DNA of 64,000 bases from Chromatiaceae bacterium (GTDB taxonomy: Bacteria > Pseudomonadota > Gammaproteobacteria > Chromatiales > Chromatiaceae). Both the position numbers and the translations under genes were made by a program. The stretch is from the NCBI GenBank assembly GCA_024639005.1, contig JAHEJD010000001.1:1-64000 (forward strand), given 5' to 3'. How positions within the stretch are numbered: the stretch's first letter is position 1; each line of letters opens with the position of its first letter. The notes below the pieces were generated by a model. That model had not been told where the DNA came from. It saw nothing but the letters and a program-made list of their open reading frames with translations, and did not search any database. Shown here piece after piece: positions 38,390 through 47,425 of this stretch.

Positions 38390-39340
38390 ATGCCCGAGCA
38401 CCGCATACGCATCGCCACCCGCAAATCCCCACTCGCCATGTGGCAGGCCGAGCACGTGGCTGCGGCGCTGGGACAGGCCCATCCCAGCCTTGAGGTCGAG
38501 ATACTGGGCATGAGCACCCAGGGCGATAAGATCCTGGACACACCGCTCGCAAAGATCGGCGGCAAGGGCCTGTTCGTCAAAGAGCTTGAGCAACGTATGT
38601 TGAGCGACGACGCCGACATCGCCGTGCACTCGATGAAGGACGTCCCGGTCGAACTCCCGGAGGGACTGCATCTGGCAGTAATTCTCGAGCGCGAAGACCC
38701 GCGCGACGCCTTTGTCTCCAACCATCACGCCGGCCTCGCAGAGCTGCCCGAGGGTGCGCGGGTCGGAACCTCCAGCCTGCGACGTCAATGCCAGCTGGCC
38801 GATCAACGCCCTGACCTCGAGATCGTTGCCTTGCGCGGCAATGTGAATACGCGCCTGCGCAAGCTGGATGACGCCGAGTACGACGCCATCATCCTGGCGG
38901 CAGCCGGTCTGCTGCGACTTGGCTTTGCCGAGCGCATCCGCAGCTTCATTGACATCGACGACAGCCTGCCCGCGATCGGTCAGGGGGCGATCGGTATCGA
39001 GTGTCGCAGCGATGACACACGCGTCAACGCACTGCTCGCGCCGCTGCACCACGAGTCCACTGCTTTGCGGGTGCGCGCCGAACGCGCACTGAATCGGCGC
39101 CTAGAGGGCGGCTGTCAGGTCCCGATTGGAGGCCATGCGACCCTGCAAGACGGCGAACTGCACTTGCGCGGACTGGTCGGCACGGTGGACGGCAGCGAGA
39201 TCCTGCGCGCCGAGGTCCGCGGTCCGCAGATCGATGCGGAGCGTCTTGGTGGCGCGCTGGCCGAGGAGCTGCTGGCGCATGGCGCTGCGCAGATATTGCG
39301 CGAGCTGTACAGCGAAACCCCGTCGAGTGGCGTCGATTAA
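38390..39340 (+). CDS. hemC: Hydroxymethylbilane synthase
   Basis: Polymerises four porphobilinogens to hydroxymethylbilane. From the ATG at 38390 it has 316 residues. Conserved parts: [61 protein letters not shown] and the dipyrromethane-cofactor cysteine in [14 protein letters not shown] 22-residue longer frame from 38324 is unconserved. The hemD start lies 14 bases inside its 3' end, so the two are translationally coupled. Confidence 0.97.
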   Translation: MPEHRIRIATRKSPLAMWQAEHVAAALGQAHPSLEVEILGMSTQGDKILDTPLAKIGGKGLFVKELEQRMLSDDADIAVHSMKDVPVELPEGLHLAVILEREDPRDAFVSNHHAGLAELPEGARVGTSSLRRQCQLADQRPDLEIVALRGNVNTRLRKLDDAEYDAIILAAAGLLRLGFAERIRSFIDIDDSLPAIGQGAIGIECRSDDTRVNALLAPLHHESTALRVRAERALNRRLEGGCQVPIGGHATLQDGELHLRGLVGTVDGSEILRAEVRGPQIDAERLGGALAEELLAHGAAQILRELYSETPSSGVD

Positions 39341-40118
39341 ACCCGCAGCCCCCTGCAACCTGGATGGCCTCAGCGTGCTGGTCACCCGTCCGGTGCATCA
39401 GGCCGACAAGCTTTGCGCCCTGATCGAGGCTGCACACGGCCGTCCAATTCGCTTTCCTGCGCTGGAGATTCTCGGGCCCGCCGACAAAGTCGCCGCCCGC
39501 GATGCGCTGGCTGCCGCCCGCCGCTGCGACCTGTTGATCTTCGTCAGTACCAACGCCGTGGACTACGCATTTCCGTTGATGCCCGACCAACTGCCGGCCG
39601 ATGTCGGGATCGCCGCGGTCGGGCAGGCGACGGCGCAGGCGCTGGACAGGTTAGGGCTCGCCCCGACCCTGGTCCCGGAGCGCATGGACAGCGAAGGTCT
39701 GCTGGCGCTCCCGGGCCTGCAAGACATGCAAGGGAGATCAGTGCTTATCCTGCGCGGTAATGGCGGACGCGAGCACTTGGCAGACACCTTGCGTGAGCGC
39801 GGCGCCGAAGTCGTCCAGGTCGAGGTCTACCGTCGGCAGACTCCACAGCGCGAGGCGGCCGCGGCGAACCTGGTGCAAAACTGGGAACAGCTCGTAGACG
39901 TGGCGTTGGCGAGCAGCAACGCCATTCTGGACAATTTGTTCGCGATGGTGGGTGAGACAGGCGCGCCAAAGCTACGCAGAACGCCGCTGGTGGCCGTCAG
40001 CCAACGCATGGCGGCGCATGCCCTGGAGCGCGGCTGTGGGATCGTTCATGTCGCAAACTCGGCGCGCGATGAAGACGTTCTGGTCGCCTTGTGCGAGTTG
40101 AGCCCGGATGTCGCCTGA
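39327..40118 (+). CDS. hemD: Uroporphyrinogen-III synthase
   Basis: Closes hydroxymethylbilane with ring D inversion. Starting at the GTG at 39327 ([21 protein letters not shown]) it has 263 residues; the frame is open for 200 bases further upstream but that part is inside hemC. HemD is poorly conserved; the identifying blocks are [65 protein letters not shown] and [17 protein letters not shown]. It follows hemC with a 14-base overlap and precedes hemX by 60 bp. Confidence 0.94.
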   Translation: MASIKPAAPCNLDGLSVLVTRPVHQADKLCALIEAAHGRPIRFPALEILGPADKVAARDALAAARRCDLLIFVSTNAVDYAFPLMPDQLPADVGIAAVGQATAQALDRLGLAPTLVPERMDSEGLLALPGLQDMQGRSVLILRGNGGREHLADTLRERGAEVVQVEVYRRQTPQREAAAANLVQNWEQLVDVALASSNAILDNLFAMVGETGAPKLRRTPLVAVSQRMAAHALERGCGIVHVANSARDEDVLVALCELSPDVA

Positions 40119-40178
40119 GCATGCCTCTGCAATTGCTAGACGCAAAGGTCACACGAGCAAGATTCGGAAAGCCAGCAG

Positions 40179-41384
40179 ATGACGCATGAAGAACCAAGGC
40201 CGGGCATCGTGATCGACGTAACGCCGGATAGGGAGGCCACAGCCGCTGACCCTACGGAGCCTGCAACGCACACTCCGACCGATGAGACCGTCAAGACGGG
40301 CAGGGGCAAGAATCTGGCGTTGGCTCTCGCGACGGTGGCGCTACTGGCGGTCGTCGCGGCTGGCGGCTACGGCTATCGCTACTGGTCGAATCTGCGGCTG
40401 GATATCGCGCGGCTGGATTCGCAACTGCGCGAGGCACGCGCGCAGCAACAGCAGTTGCAGCAGGCCTTATCCGGCGCGACCGATGCGCAAAGCGAGCAGC
40501 GCGCGATTCTGGCCCAACAGCAGATCGCCGCAGAAGAGGCACGCGGCGCCTTCACCGCGCAGGAACAGCAGCTCGCAGAACAGGGTCTGCGCCTGCAACA
40601 GCAGGCAGCGGAGCTGCGCGCAATTGTCGCTGACATCCACCGTCGGGTCGGCAGTTCCGGGACACAGTGGATGATCGCCGAGTCTGAGTATCTGCTGCGC
40701 ATCGCCAGCAATCGACTGATCCTGACGCGCGATGCGGCGACCGCAGGCGTTGCCCTCGAATTGGCCGATCAGCGCCTGCGCGACACCCAGGATCCCGGTT
40801 GGGCCCGCGTGCGGGCACAGATTGCAAGCGACATCGCCGCGCTGAACACCTTCAAGATACCCGACGTCGCCGGCATCTCTGCCCAACTGTCGGCCTTGAT
40901 CGTGCGGGTTCCACAGCTCAGGATTGCCGGTGCACCCATGGCTCCGGAACGCAACTTGCCCGAGCAGGGTGCGGGCGCGCCTAGTGTGCGCAATTGGGAG
41001 ACCCTGCTCGACGACCTGTGGTCCGGGTTAAAAGACACAGTGCGCATCCGCGTGCACGACCGACCGATCCAGGCAATGATCGCCCCGGAGCAACAGTTCT
41101 TCCTGTACGAGAATCTCAAGCTGCACCTCGAGGTAGCGCGCCTGGGACTCGCGCGCCATGACCCGCGGTTGTTTCGCGACAACCTCGCCACGGCATCCGA
41201 CTGGCTGGGGAGGTATTTCGACGCGAACGACGCAACCGTGGCGGCCGTGAAACAGGAAATCGACGCGCTGGGCGACATTGATATTGCCCCTGAGATACCG
41301 AACATCAGTCGGTCGCTGCGCGCCTTGATAGCGCGGGACAAGCTGATGCAGGACGCGGCGGCGAACGCGATCGAGACGCCATGA
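40179..41384 (+). CDS. hemX: HemX membrane protein
   Basis: HemX-family protein, historically annotated as uroporphyrinogen-III methyltransferase though no methyltransferase motif is seen. The 401 residues have an N-terminal acidic Pro/Thr-rich cytoplasmic region, one transmembrane helix (LALALATVALLAVVAAGGYG), then a long coiled-coil with a Gln-rich stretch (about residues 75-150) and a conserved QWMIAESEYLLRIASNRL motif. It overlaps hemY by four bases. It is thought to organise haem-synthesis proteins at the membrane; biochemical role unproven. Confidence 0.93.
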   Translation: MTHEEPRPGIVIDVTPDREATAADPTEPATHTPTDETVKTGRGKNLALALATVALLAVVAAGGYGYRYWSNLRLDIARLDSQLREARAQQQQLQQALSGATDAQSEQRAILAQQQIAAEEARGAFTAQEQQLAEQGLRLQQQAAELRAIVADIHRRVGSSGTQWMIAESEYLLRIASNRLILTRDAATAGVALELADQRLRDTQDPGWARVRAQIASDIAALNTFKIPDVAGISAQLSALIVRVPQLRIAGAPMAPERNLPEQGAGAPSVRNWETLLDDLWSGLKDTVRIRVHDRPIQAMIAPEQQFFLYENLKLHLEVARLGLARHDPRLFRDNLATASDWLGRYFDANDATVAAVKQEIDALGDIDIAPEIPNISRSLRALIARDKLMQDAAANAIETP

Positions 41385-42682
41385 GGTCGCTGCTGAAGCT
41401 ATGGTTGTTCGTGCTCGCCGGGGCCGGAATCGGCATCGTGCTCACCCGCGATAGCGGTTATGTGCTGTTGTCGTTCGGCAACTATACCGTCGAGATGAGT
41501 CTGGCCCTGCTGCTGCTCTTGCTCGCGGCGCTGTTTGGCGCCCTCTATCTCGGCATTCGTCTGAGCGTTCGCACCCTACATCTCCCAGCAGATGCGCGCG
41601 ACTGGCGGCGCGAGCGCGGTGCGCGGCTGGCCCATCAGGCTTTGACCCGTGGCCTGCTGGAGATGTCCGAAGGCAATTGGCGGGGTGCGGAAAAGCACCT
41701 GGTTCGCTGCGCCGAACATGCCGAGACACCCTTGCTGAATTACCTCGCGGCGGCGCGGGCGGCACAGTTCCAGGGCGCACACGATCGGCGTGACACCTAC
41801 ATCCGCCTGGCACATGAAACCATGCCGTCTGCCGATGTCGCCGTCCATCTAACGCAGGCCGAGCTGCAGTTGGCCGACCAGGAGCTGGGACAGGCCCTGG
41901 CAACCCTCAAACGCCTGCGCGGCGTCGCACCCAGACACGTCTATGTGCTGCGCCTGCTGCGCCGCTTATATGAACAACTGGGCGACTGGGAACACCTGCG
42001 CGAACTCTTGCCGGAACTCAGCCGGCGCAAGGTTGAAGAAGAGGACGACCTGCGGCTGTTGGAGGCGCGGACGCATCGTGCCTTGCTGGAGCGGGCCTTC
42101 TTCTCCGCCGATGCGCACCGGCTCGGCATGGCATGGGCGGACGTGCCTCGGGTCTTGCGCGAGCAGCCGCAAATCCTCGGCGACTATAGCGGCTACCTGC
42201 AGGAACTCGGCCGGGACGCCGAGGCGGAGGTACTGCTGCGCGGGGCCATGCGCAAGCACTGGGACAGCGGCCTGGTGGAGACCTACGGCCTGCTCGAGAC
42301 AGCAGACCCGGGTAAACAGCTGGCGTACATGGAAAAGCGGCTTACCGACCACCCCGATGACCCGGTCCTGTTGCTCACCCTCGGTAGGCTAAGCCTGCGG
42401 GCGCAACTGTGGGGCAAGGCACGCGGCTATCTCGAGGCCTGCATCGGCCGCAATGGGCCCCCGCAGGCCTATCGGGAACTCGGGCAGCTGTTGGAACGCA
42501 TGCACCAGCCGGAGCAGGCAATCGAAGTCTATCGGCGGGGACTGTCGGGTACCGGCGGGCCCGACCCCGTGCCGCTGCCGCGGGATATCGGCAAGGCACA
42601 GCACAAACGGCCGATGCTGGATGAACAAACCGCACCGGCGCCACAGCCTGCAAGGTCACAATCCGGACCCTCGTCGATCTGA
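41381..42682 (+). CDS. hemY: HemY-type membrane TPR protein
   Basis: Proteobacterial HemY (not the Gram-positive protoporphyrinogen oxidase of the same name). It has 433 residues with two N-terminal transmembrane helices (WLFVLAGAGIGIVLTRDSG; SLALLLLLLAALFGALYLGI) followed by a run of tetratricopeptide-like helices. The conserved RGLLEMSEGNWRGAEKHLVR segment marks the family. The start overlaps the hemX stop (ATGA). Role in haem or porphyrin metabolism is inferred from consistent linkage to hemCDX. Confidence 0.95.
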   Translation: MRSLLKLWLFVLAGAGIGIVLTRDSGYVLLSFGNYTVEMSLALLLLLLAALFGALYLGIRLSVRTLHLPADARDWRRERGARLAHQALTRGLLEMSEGNWRGAEKHLVRCAEHAETPLLNYLAAARAAQFQGAHDRRDTYIRLAHETMPSADVAVHLTQAELQLADQELGQALATLKRLRGVAPRHVYVLRLLRRLYEQLGDWEHLRELLPELSRRKVEEEDDLRLLEARTHRALLERAFFSADAHRLGMAWADVPRVLREQPQILGDYSGYLQELGRDAEAEVLLRGAMRKHWDSGLVETYGLLETADPGKQLAYMEKRLTDHPDDPVLLLTLGRLSLRAQLWGKARGYLEACIGRNGPPQAYRELGQLLERMHQPEQAIEVYRRGLSGTGGPDPVPLPRDIGKAQHKRPMLDEQTAPAPQPARSQSGPSSI

Positions 42683-42714
42683 GCGGGCGTGGGGATACAA
42701 GGTAATGCAGCGGA

Positions 42715-43734
42715 TCAGTTGCCGGCCTTGACCTGACTGTCGTCTGCGTAGTCGAAGGAATCGTAGTGCATGTGTCGGTCCATCATGCCGGCAGCCTGGA
42801 AGGCCGTGCGCGCGGCGGACACCATCGGCGGCGGACCGGCCATGTACAGATCGAAACCGGACAGGTCGGGAAAATCTTTTACCACGGCCTCATGAACCCA
42901 GCCGGTGCGGCCCTGCCAGCCGGCATCCGGCTCGGACAACACGGGTACGTAGAAGAAGTTGGAGTGCTCGCGTATCCAAGACTGCGGCAATTCAGGCAGA
43001 TACAGATCTCGCTGCGCACGCACGCCCCAGAAGAGGTGCATCGGACGCTGAATACCCGCCTCGAAGGCGTGTTCGATCTGCCCTTTGAGCGGCGCGAAGC
43101 CGGTGCCGCCGCCCATGAAGATCATCGGCCGTCCCGAGTGCTCGTCCAGCGTGAAAGTGCCAAGCGGCGCCTGGATGCGAAGGATGGTGCGCTCCTTCAT
43201 CTGGTTGAACACCCAATCGGTGAACTTGCCGCCGTCGACATGGCGGATATGCAGTTCGATATACTCGTCGTCGTGGGGCGCATTTGCGATCGAGAAGGCT
43301 CGCCGGCGGCCGTCGGCGAGTAGAAAATCCAGATACTGGCCGGCGCGGAACTGCAGGCGTTGGCCCTCCGGCAGCTTCAGTAGCAGGCGCACAACATCAT
43401 GGGACAGGTGATCGGCCGCGTGTACGCGGCAGGGGAGCAGCTTTACCTCGATGTCGGCGGCAGTCTCGACCTCGCGTGCCGCAATGGTCAGATCGCTGGC
43501 CGCAAAACCCTGGCAGGGCAGGCACTTACCGATCCCTGCCTCCTCCAAGGCGGGCGGGGAACCGTGATATACGACCTCACCGGACACCAGGTCGGCGGCA
43601 CAGGCACCGCATCGTCCGTTGCGGCAGCCATAGGGGAGGCCGATGTCCTGGCGAATGGCCGCCTCCAGAATGGTCTCGTTTTCTTCGACCTCGAAACGAT
43701 GGCCGCTGGCGCTGACGATAACGGTAAAACTCAT
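42715..43734 (-). CDS. 2Fe-2S ferredoxin / FAD-NAD reductase (AscD-like)
   Basis: Two-part redox protein of 339 residues from the ATG at 43734, usually annotated as CDP-6-deoxy-L-threo-D-glycero-4-hexulose-3-dehydrase reductase. The N-terminal plant-type ferredoxin domain has Cys37, Cys42, Cys45 and Cys74. The rest is a ferredoxin-NADP reductase-type module with the FAD motif RAFSIANAP, the NAD motif MGGGTGFAPLKGQIEH and GPPPMVSAARTAF. In Chromatiales and relatives this gene often lies near ubiD; here ubiD is 3.7 kb away. Its physiological electron acceptor is unknown. Confidence 0.92.
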   Translation of the reverse strand: MSFTVIVSASGHRFEVEENETILEAAIRQDIGLPYGCRNGRCGACAADLVSGEVVYHGSPPALEEAGIGKCLPCQGFAASDLTIAAREVETAADIEVKLLPCRVHAADHLSHDVVRLLLKLPEGQRLQFRAGQYLDFLLADGRRRAFSIANAPHDDEYIELHIRHVDGGKFTDWVFNQMKERTILRIQAPLGTFTLDEHSGRPMIFMGGGTGFAPLKGQIEHAFEAGIQRPMHLFWGVRAQRDLYLPELPQSWIREHSNFFYVPVLSEPDAGWQGRTGWVHEAVVKDFPDLSGFDLYMAGPPPMVSAARTAFQAAGMMDRHMHYDSFDYADDSQVKAGN

Positions 43735-43803
43735 GAGTTCCTGGTAATTTGCTGACGTACCTCTTTGATTTTGCGTGATTTCGGAGGGCAATAAAACCGT
43801 GGG

Positions 43804-44712
43804 GTGGACATGCTAATCGTCGGCTGCGGCGACGTCGGAACACGGATTGCGCGGCGTGCGCGAATGCGCGGGCAGTCTGTTTCATGCCTGGTGAGGCGGG
43901 CCGAGAGCGCAGGCCTGTTGCTGAGTGAGGGAATCATAACGCTGGTCACCGATCTCGATAACACGACGCCCGCGTTCAGTCCGGACGTCGGCTCGGGGCA
44001 GATCTTCTACCTCGCACCGCCGCCCCCGACGGGGACTGATGACCCGCGCATGCGACGCTTGCTGGCCGCAGTGTCGGACGACCGGCCAGGCCGCATTGTC
44101 TATACCAGCACAACAGGCGTATACGGCGACTGCCAGGGCGCCTGGGTAGACGAGAGTTTTCCGGCGCAACCGCAAGTCGATCGAGCACGCCGGCGCCTGG
44201 ATGCTGAACAGCAGCTGCGCGCCTGGTCCGCTGCCGGTCGCGGCGACATCATCATCTTGCGGGTTGCCGGTATCTACGGTCCGGACAAACTGCCGCTCGC
44301 GCGCCTGCAGCAGCGGGTACCGATGATCTCGGCCGCCGAGGCGCCCTGGACCAATCGCATCCATATCGACGATCTGGTCACCGTGTGCGAAGCGGCTATG
44401 GCCGTGGGCAGGCCGGGGGAGATCTACAACGTCAGCGACGGCGATCCGGGCAACATGCGCGACTACTTCGATCGCGTCGCCGATCTGTACGGCCTGCCGC
44501 GCGCCCCGTTGATCAGCCTCGCCGAGGCGCGCGCGACACTGTCGCCGGGCATGCTGTCCTACCTCGGGGAATCGCGTCGAATGGATAACCGCAAACTGCG
44601 CGAGGAACTCGGCGTCTCGCTGCGCTACCCCAATCTATCCGAGGGACTGGCCGCCTGCAGACGCGGCGCAACGGATTTCTCGGCGCCAAGGGATGAGCCA
44701 CCAGACCGGTGA
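43804..44712 (+). CDS. NAD-dependent epimerase/SDR family protein (YeeZ-like)
   Basis: Extended short-chain dehydrogenase-like protein of 302 residues. The dinucleotide motif GCGDVGTRIA starts at residue 8, and STTGVYGD supplies the catalytic-type Tyr, with NRIHIDDLV and EIYNVSDGDP later. Substrate unknown; E. coli YeeZ is the nearest familiar relative. The start is uncertain: GTG 43804 has GGAGGG 15 bases upstream, while ATG 43810 lies just behind GGGGTGG. It is divergent from the iron-sulfur reductase and followed by the HAD gene after 47 bp. Confidence 0.88.
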   Translation: MDMLIVGCGDVGTRIARRARMRGQSVSCLVRRAESAGLLLSEGIITLVTDLDNTTPAFSPDVGSGQIFYLAPPPPTGTDDPRMRRLLAAVSDDRPGRIVYTSTTGVYGDCQGAWVDESFPAQPQVDRARRRLDAEQQLRAWSAAGRGDIIILRVAGIYGPDKLPLARLQQRVPMISAAEAPWTNRIHIDDLVTVCEAAMAVGRPGEIYNVSDGDPGNMRDYFDRVADLYGLPRAPLISLAEARATLSPGMLSYLGESRRMDNRKLREELGVSLRYPNLSEGLAACRRGATDFSAPRDEPPDR

Positions 44713-44759
44713 TGGTCATGCCATCAGAACCAGGCTAAACATCATACGCGGGAGGCCAG

Positions 44760-45380
44760 ATGGACCAATCACCCCCAGTCGAGGCGCTGCTGTTCGACCT
44801 GGGCGGCGTAGTTATCGACATCGACATCCAGCGGGCCCTGCGGCACTGGGAACCGCTGTCGTCACTGTCGCGCGCGCAGCTGCAAAAACGGTTCACCGTC
44901 GACGAAGCGCTTCGGCAATACGAATGTGGCGAGATCGATACCGCCGCCTATGTCGCACACCTGCGCCAGGAATTCGAACTGGATGCCAGCGATAGCGATA
45001 TCGTCGCCGGCTGGAACGCCATCCTGGTTAGCGAGATCGAACCTGCGCTGCAGGCGATAGTCGCGGCCCGAACGCACCTGCCCTGTTATGCATTCAGCAA
45101 TACCAGCCCAGCCCATCAGATCGCGTGGTCGAGCGCATTTCCGCGCGTGGTAAAGGCCTTTGACCGCCTGTTCCTGTCTTTTGAAATCGGCGCACGCAAA
45201 CCCGACATCGCGGCTTTTCGGCTGGTTATGGACGCGATCGGCACGGATGCCAGCCGTGTTCTCTTCTTCGACGACACGCCGGCGAACGTGCAGGGCGCCC
45301 GCGACGCCGGCCTGCAGGCCGTGCAGGTTAGCGACCATCGCGACCTCAACCGGACGCTGGTCGGGCTCGGCGTTCTCTGA
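44760..45380 (+). CDS. HAD-superfamily hydrolase, subfamily IA
   Basis: Phosphatase of the HAD-IA class, 206 residues. Motif I is LLFDLGGVVIDID: the second Asp of DxD is replaced by Gly in this FDLGGV form, as is usual in YihX-type proteins. Motif II is FSNTS, motif III lysine is in ARKPDIAAF, and motif IV is LFFDDTPANVQGA. Substrate not predictable. It is downstream of the SDR gene, and its 3' 519 bases are antisense to an open frame of the convergent exported-protein gene. Confidence 0.9.
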   Translation: MDQSPPVEALLFDLGGVVIDIDIQRALRHWEPLSSLSRAQLQKRFTVDEALRQYECGEIDTAAYVAHLRQEFELDASDSDIVAGWNAILVSEIEPALQAIVAARTHLPCYAFSNTSPAHQIAWSSAFPRVVKAFDRLFLSFEIGARKPDIAAFRLVMDAIGTDASRVLFFDDTPANVQGARDAGLQAVQVSDHRDLNRTLVGLGVL

Positions 45381-45782
45381 GCGCGGTGGCGCTTGCTGTC
45401 GCGGCGTGCGCGGCACGCTCAAAGTGACCTCGCGACCGCCATAGCCATGGATCAGATCGTGGGCGCGAATCCTCACCCAGGTGAATTCGTCGGGGATACG
45501 CACCGCGGACAGACCGCGGGTGAATGGCTGCTCGTGAACATGCGGATGCGCCAACATGCGGGTTGCGAGTACCTCGCCATCCGGGCCCAGCAGCTCCCAG
45601 CGATTGGCGTAGTGGTCCCAGCCGCTGTCGGCGTGGCGCAGGGTGACATCGATGTCGTAGCGACCCAGCTCGACGGCCGGTCGGATCTCGACCTTCAGCA
45701 CATCGGCGAGGCCGGCCAGCGAAGGCTCGGCGCCCAGCAGCACGGCGAGCCCGAACGAACCGATCAGCCGCGCGCCAACCAC
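44862..45782 (-). CDS. Exported protein of unknown function with antisense C-terminal extension
   Basis: I do not know a named family. From the GTG at 45782 the first residues form a signal peptide (ARLIGSFGLAVLLGAEPSLAGLA), followed by a compact beta-rich domain including RHADSGWDHYANRWELLGP, HPHVHEQPFTRGL and HGYGGREVTLSVPR, ending near base 45405. After that the frame stays open for about 180 codons, all but a few of them directly antisense to the HAD gene. That part is Arg- and Ala-rich and looks non-natural, so the true gene may have lost its stop codon. Another GTG start is at 45800. The start lies inside parA. Confidence 0.6.
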   Translation of the reverse strand: MVGARLIGSFGLAVLLGAEPSLAGLADVLKVEIRPAVELGRYDIDVTLRHADSGWDHYANRWELLGPDGEVLATRMLAHPHVHEQPFTRGLSAVRIPDEFTWVRIRAHDLIHGYGGREVTLSVPRTPRQQAPPRSENAEPDQRPVEVAMVANLHGLQAGVAGALHVRRRVVEEENTAGIRADRVHNQPKSRDVGFACADFKRQEQAVKGLYHARKCARPRDLMGWAGIAECITGQVRSGRDYRLQRRFDLANQDGVPAGDDIAIAGIQFEFLAQVCDIGGGIDLATFVLPKRFVDGEPFLQLRARQ

Positions 45783-46393
45783 GCAACCACCGGGTCCCAC
45801 TGCACGACGTCCGGCGCCACCTGCGACGGCGCCAGTTCGAAAATCCCGAGCCCGGTCTCGGCCGCACGGATATAGTTCTGACTCTCGCGCAAGTGGGTCA
45901 GCAGCGGGATATCGTACTCGGCGAGGAAATCCTCCAGTGCGTGGTAGATGCGGGTATTCTCGCGTACCCGGTTGGCGATCAGACCGATGCGCGTCTGCCC
46001 GCGAGAAATCCGCCCCGACTTCAACAACTCAGCGATGAAGCGGGTCGCCGCACGCATATCAATCGGCGAAGGCAATACCGGCACCAGCAGGGTATCGGCA
46101 CGACGCAGCAGCTGGGTCACCTCGCCGCCATAGATTCCCGACGGCGCATCCAACAACGCAAGATCGGTGCCGTGTGCCGCACGCGCATCGCCGTGTGCCG
46201 CGTCGATCCCTTCGATGTCGGGGACCCCCTCGTAGTCGTCGCGCGCGCCCAGCCAGTCGAGACTGGAGCGCTGTGGATCGAAGTCCATGACGGCGACGCG
46301 CTTGCCGTCGTCGGCGAACCAGGTGGCCAGGTTGGTGGCGATGGTCGTCTTGCCGCAACCGCCTTTCGCGTTCATGCAGAGGATAGTCTGCAT
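45764..46393 (-). CDS. Orphan ParA/MinD-family ATPase
   Basis: P-loop ATPase of 209 residues related to ParA. The deviant Walker A is KGGCGKTT (10-17), with Walker A' VMDFDPQRSSLDWL and Walker B LALLDAPSG. No ParB, parS cluster or replication gene is nearby, and the short length fits chromosomal ParA-like proteins that position cellular cargo (such as McdA or PpfA types) rather than plasmids. The downstream exported-protein gene begins inside its 3' end. Upstream are DUF2237 and a small unknown gene on the same strand after a 147-bp gap. Cargo unknown. Confidence 0.9.
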   Translation of the reverse strand: MQTILCMNAKGGCGKTTIATNLATWFADDGKRVAVMDFDPQRSSLDWLGARDDYEGVPDIEGIDAAHGDARAAHGTDLALLDAPSGIYGGEVTQLLRRADTLLVPVLPSPIDMRAATRFIAELLKSGRISRGQTRIGLIANRVRENTRIYHALEDFLAEYDIPLLTHLRESQNYIRAAETGLGIFELAPSQVAPDVVQWDPVVAWLARG

Positions 46394-46540
46394 AGTGGTC
46401 CCCCCGATGTTCGTGCAATGGGCCCATTACAGACGAGATCCACCGCGACAGCAAGCGACCAGTCGTGTCGTTTCCGCCGGCTGGCCGGCCAACCGCGCCA
46501 TCCGGCGAGAAGCACTTCTCCCGTGCTGCGCCCGCCGTAA

Positions 46541-46924
46541 TCAGGCGTTTTTCGGCAGATCCAGCGCGTGCGGCAACAGCAGGTCGAGGTCGATGAGCTG
46601 GAGCACACGCTCATGGGTGGCCTGAAGAAATACGGGTGGCGCCAACCCGGAATCCAGCGCCTCCCGCCATCGCATTGCACACAGACACCAGCGGTCGCCG
46701 TCGCGCAGACCCGGAAAATCATAGGCGGGGACCGGCGTAACCAGATCGTTGCCCCGTTCACGTGAAAACGCCAGGAACGGATCGGTCACCCGGGCACACA
46801 CTACGTGCGAGCCGAGATCGTCGGCGCGGGTGCGGCAATGCCCGTCGCGGAGATAACCGGTTCTCGGCTGCGAGCCGCACACTGCGAGTTCGCCGCCCAG
46901 TGCATTGCGTTCGAATTCGGCCAT
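46541..46924 (-). CDS. DUF2237 family protein
   Basis: Small cytoplasmic protein of 127 residues from the ATG at 46924; function unknown. Family features are clear: RTGYLRDGHCRTRADDLGSH, ARVTDPFLAFSRERGNDL, GDRWCLCAMRWREAL and APPVFLQATHERVL. Several conserved Cys and His residues suggest metal binding, which is inference. It begins two bases after the stop of the small gene upstream, so the pair is an operon. Confidence 0.9.
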   Translation of the reverse strand: MAEFERNALGGELAVCGSQPRTGYLRDGHCRTRADDLGSHVVCARVTDPFLAFSRERGNDLVTPVPAYDFPGLRDGDRWCLCAMRWREALDSGLAPPVFLQATHERVLQLIDLDLLLPHALDLPKNA

Positions 46925-46926
46925 GC

Positions 46927-47253
46927 TCAGGCACGCGCCGCCGTGTAACCGTCGGCAGCACTCACTGCTCCCCACGCTCGATCGAACAACAGGCGGGTAA
47001 GGCTGGCGATCTGCGACTGATCGCCTTCCAGCATGCGTCCACGGATCGCGCTGGTCATCGCCAGCGCCTGCAGTATATCGCCGTCGCTGACATCGTCTCG
47101 GCCCTGCGCATGCTCGGAGATCACCGCCAGCAAACGCGTCACCAGATCGGAGACCGACTGCGCCGAGCGCGTCTCTGGGTACAGCGAAAACTCTATGTCA
47201 TAGGCCTTCCCGCCAGAGGTGACGGCGACAAATTGCATTAAATGCTGCGACAT
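46927..47253 (-). CDS. Small hypothetical protein, 108 aa
   Basis: I do not recognise this protein. From the ATG at 47253 it has 108 residues, starts MSQHLMQFVAVTSGGKAYDI and continues as mostly helical, ending in an Ala-rich WGAVSAADGYTAARA tail. No signal peptide or membrane segment. It ends two bases before the DUF2237 start, indicating one transcript. A GGAGGAG ribosome site sits just upstream of the ATG (CGAAGGAGGAGTCCG on the minus strand), supporting this start over a frame opening at 47283. Confidence 0.75.
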   Translation of the reverse strand: MSQHLMQFVAVTSGGKAYDIEFSLYPETRSAQSVSDLVTRLLAVISEHAQGRDDVSDGDILQALAMTSAIRGRMLEGDQSQIASLTRLLFDRAWGAVSAADGYTAARA

Positions 47254-47425
47254 TCGGACTCCTCCTTCGCGACGCGGCCGCATGCCACGTTGTTTGCATC
47301 CGACACTCTATGACCGAAGCGCCGACGCATTGCCCCTCGCGTTGTACGGCAATGCCGTAGAACCGCCAGATGCGGGCCGCGCCGTTGCATCGGTCAGCCT
47401 CTTGGGTCAATCCACGCATCTTGGA

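Noticed and set aside
39126-39326. Upstream extension of the hemD frame inside hemC
   Set aside because: No HemD-like residues before VASIKPAAP at 39327; hemC coding explains this stretch.
45764-46393. ParA as sign of an integrated plasmid or genomic island
   Set aside because: No ParB, replication, integrase or conjugation genes nearby and base composition resembles the neighbours.
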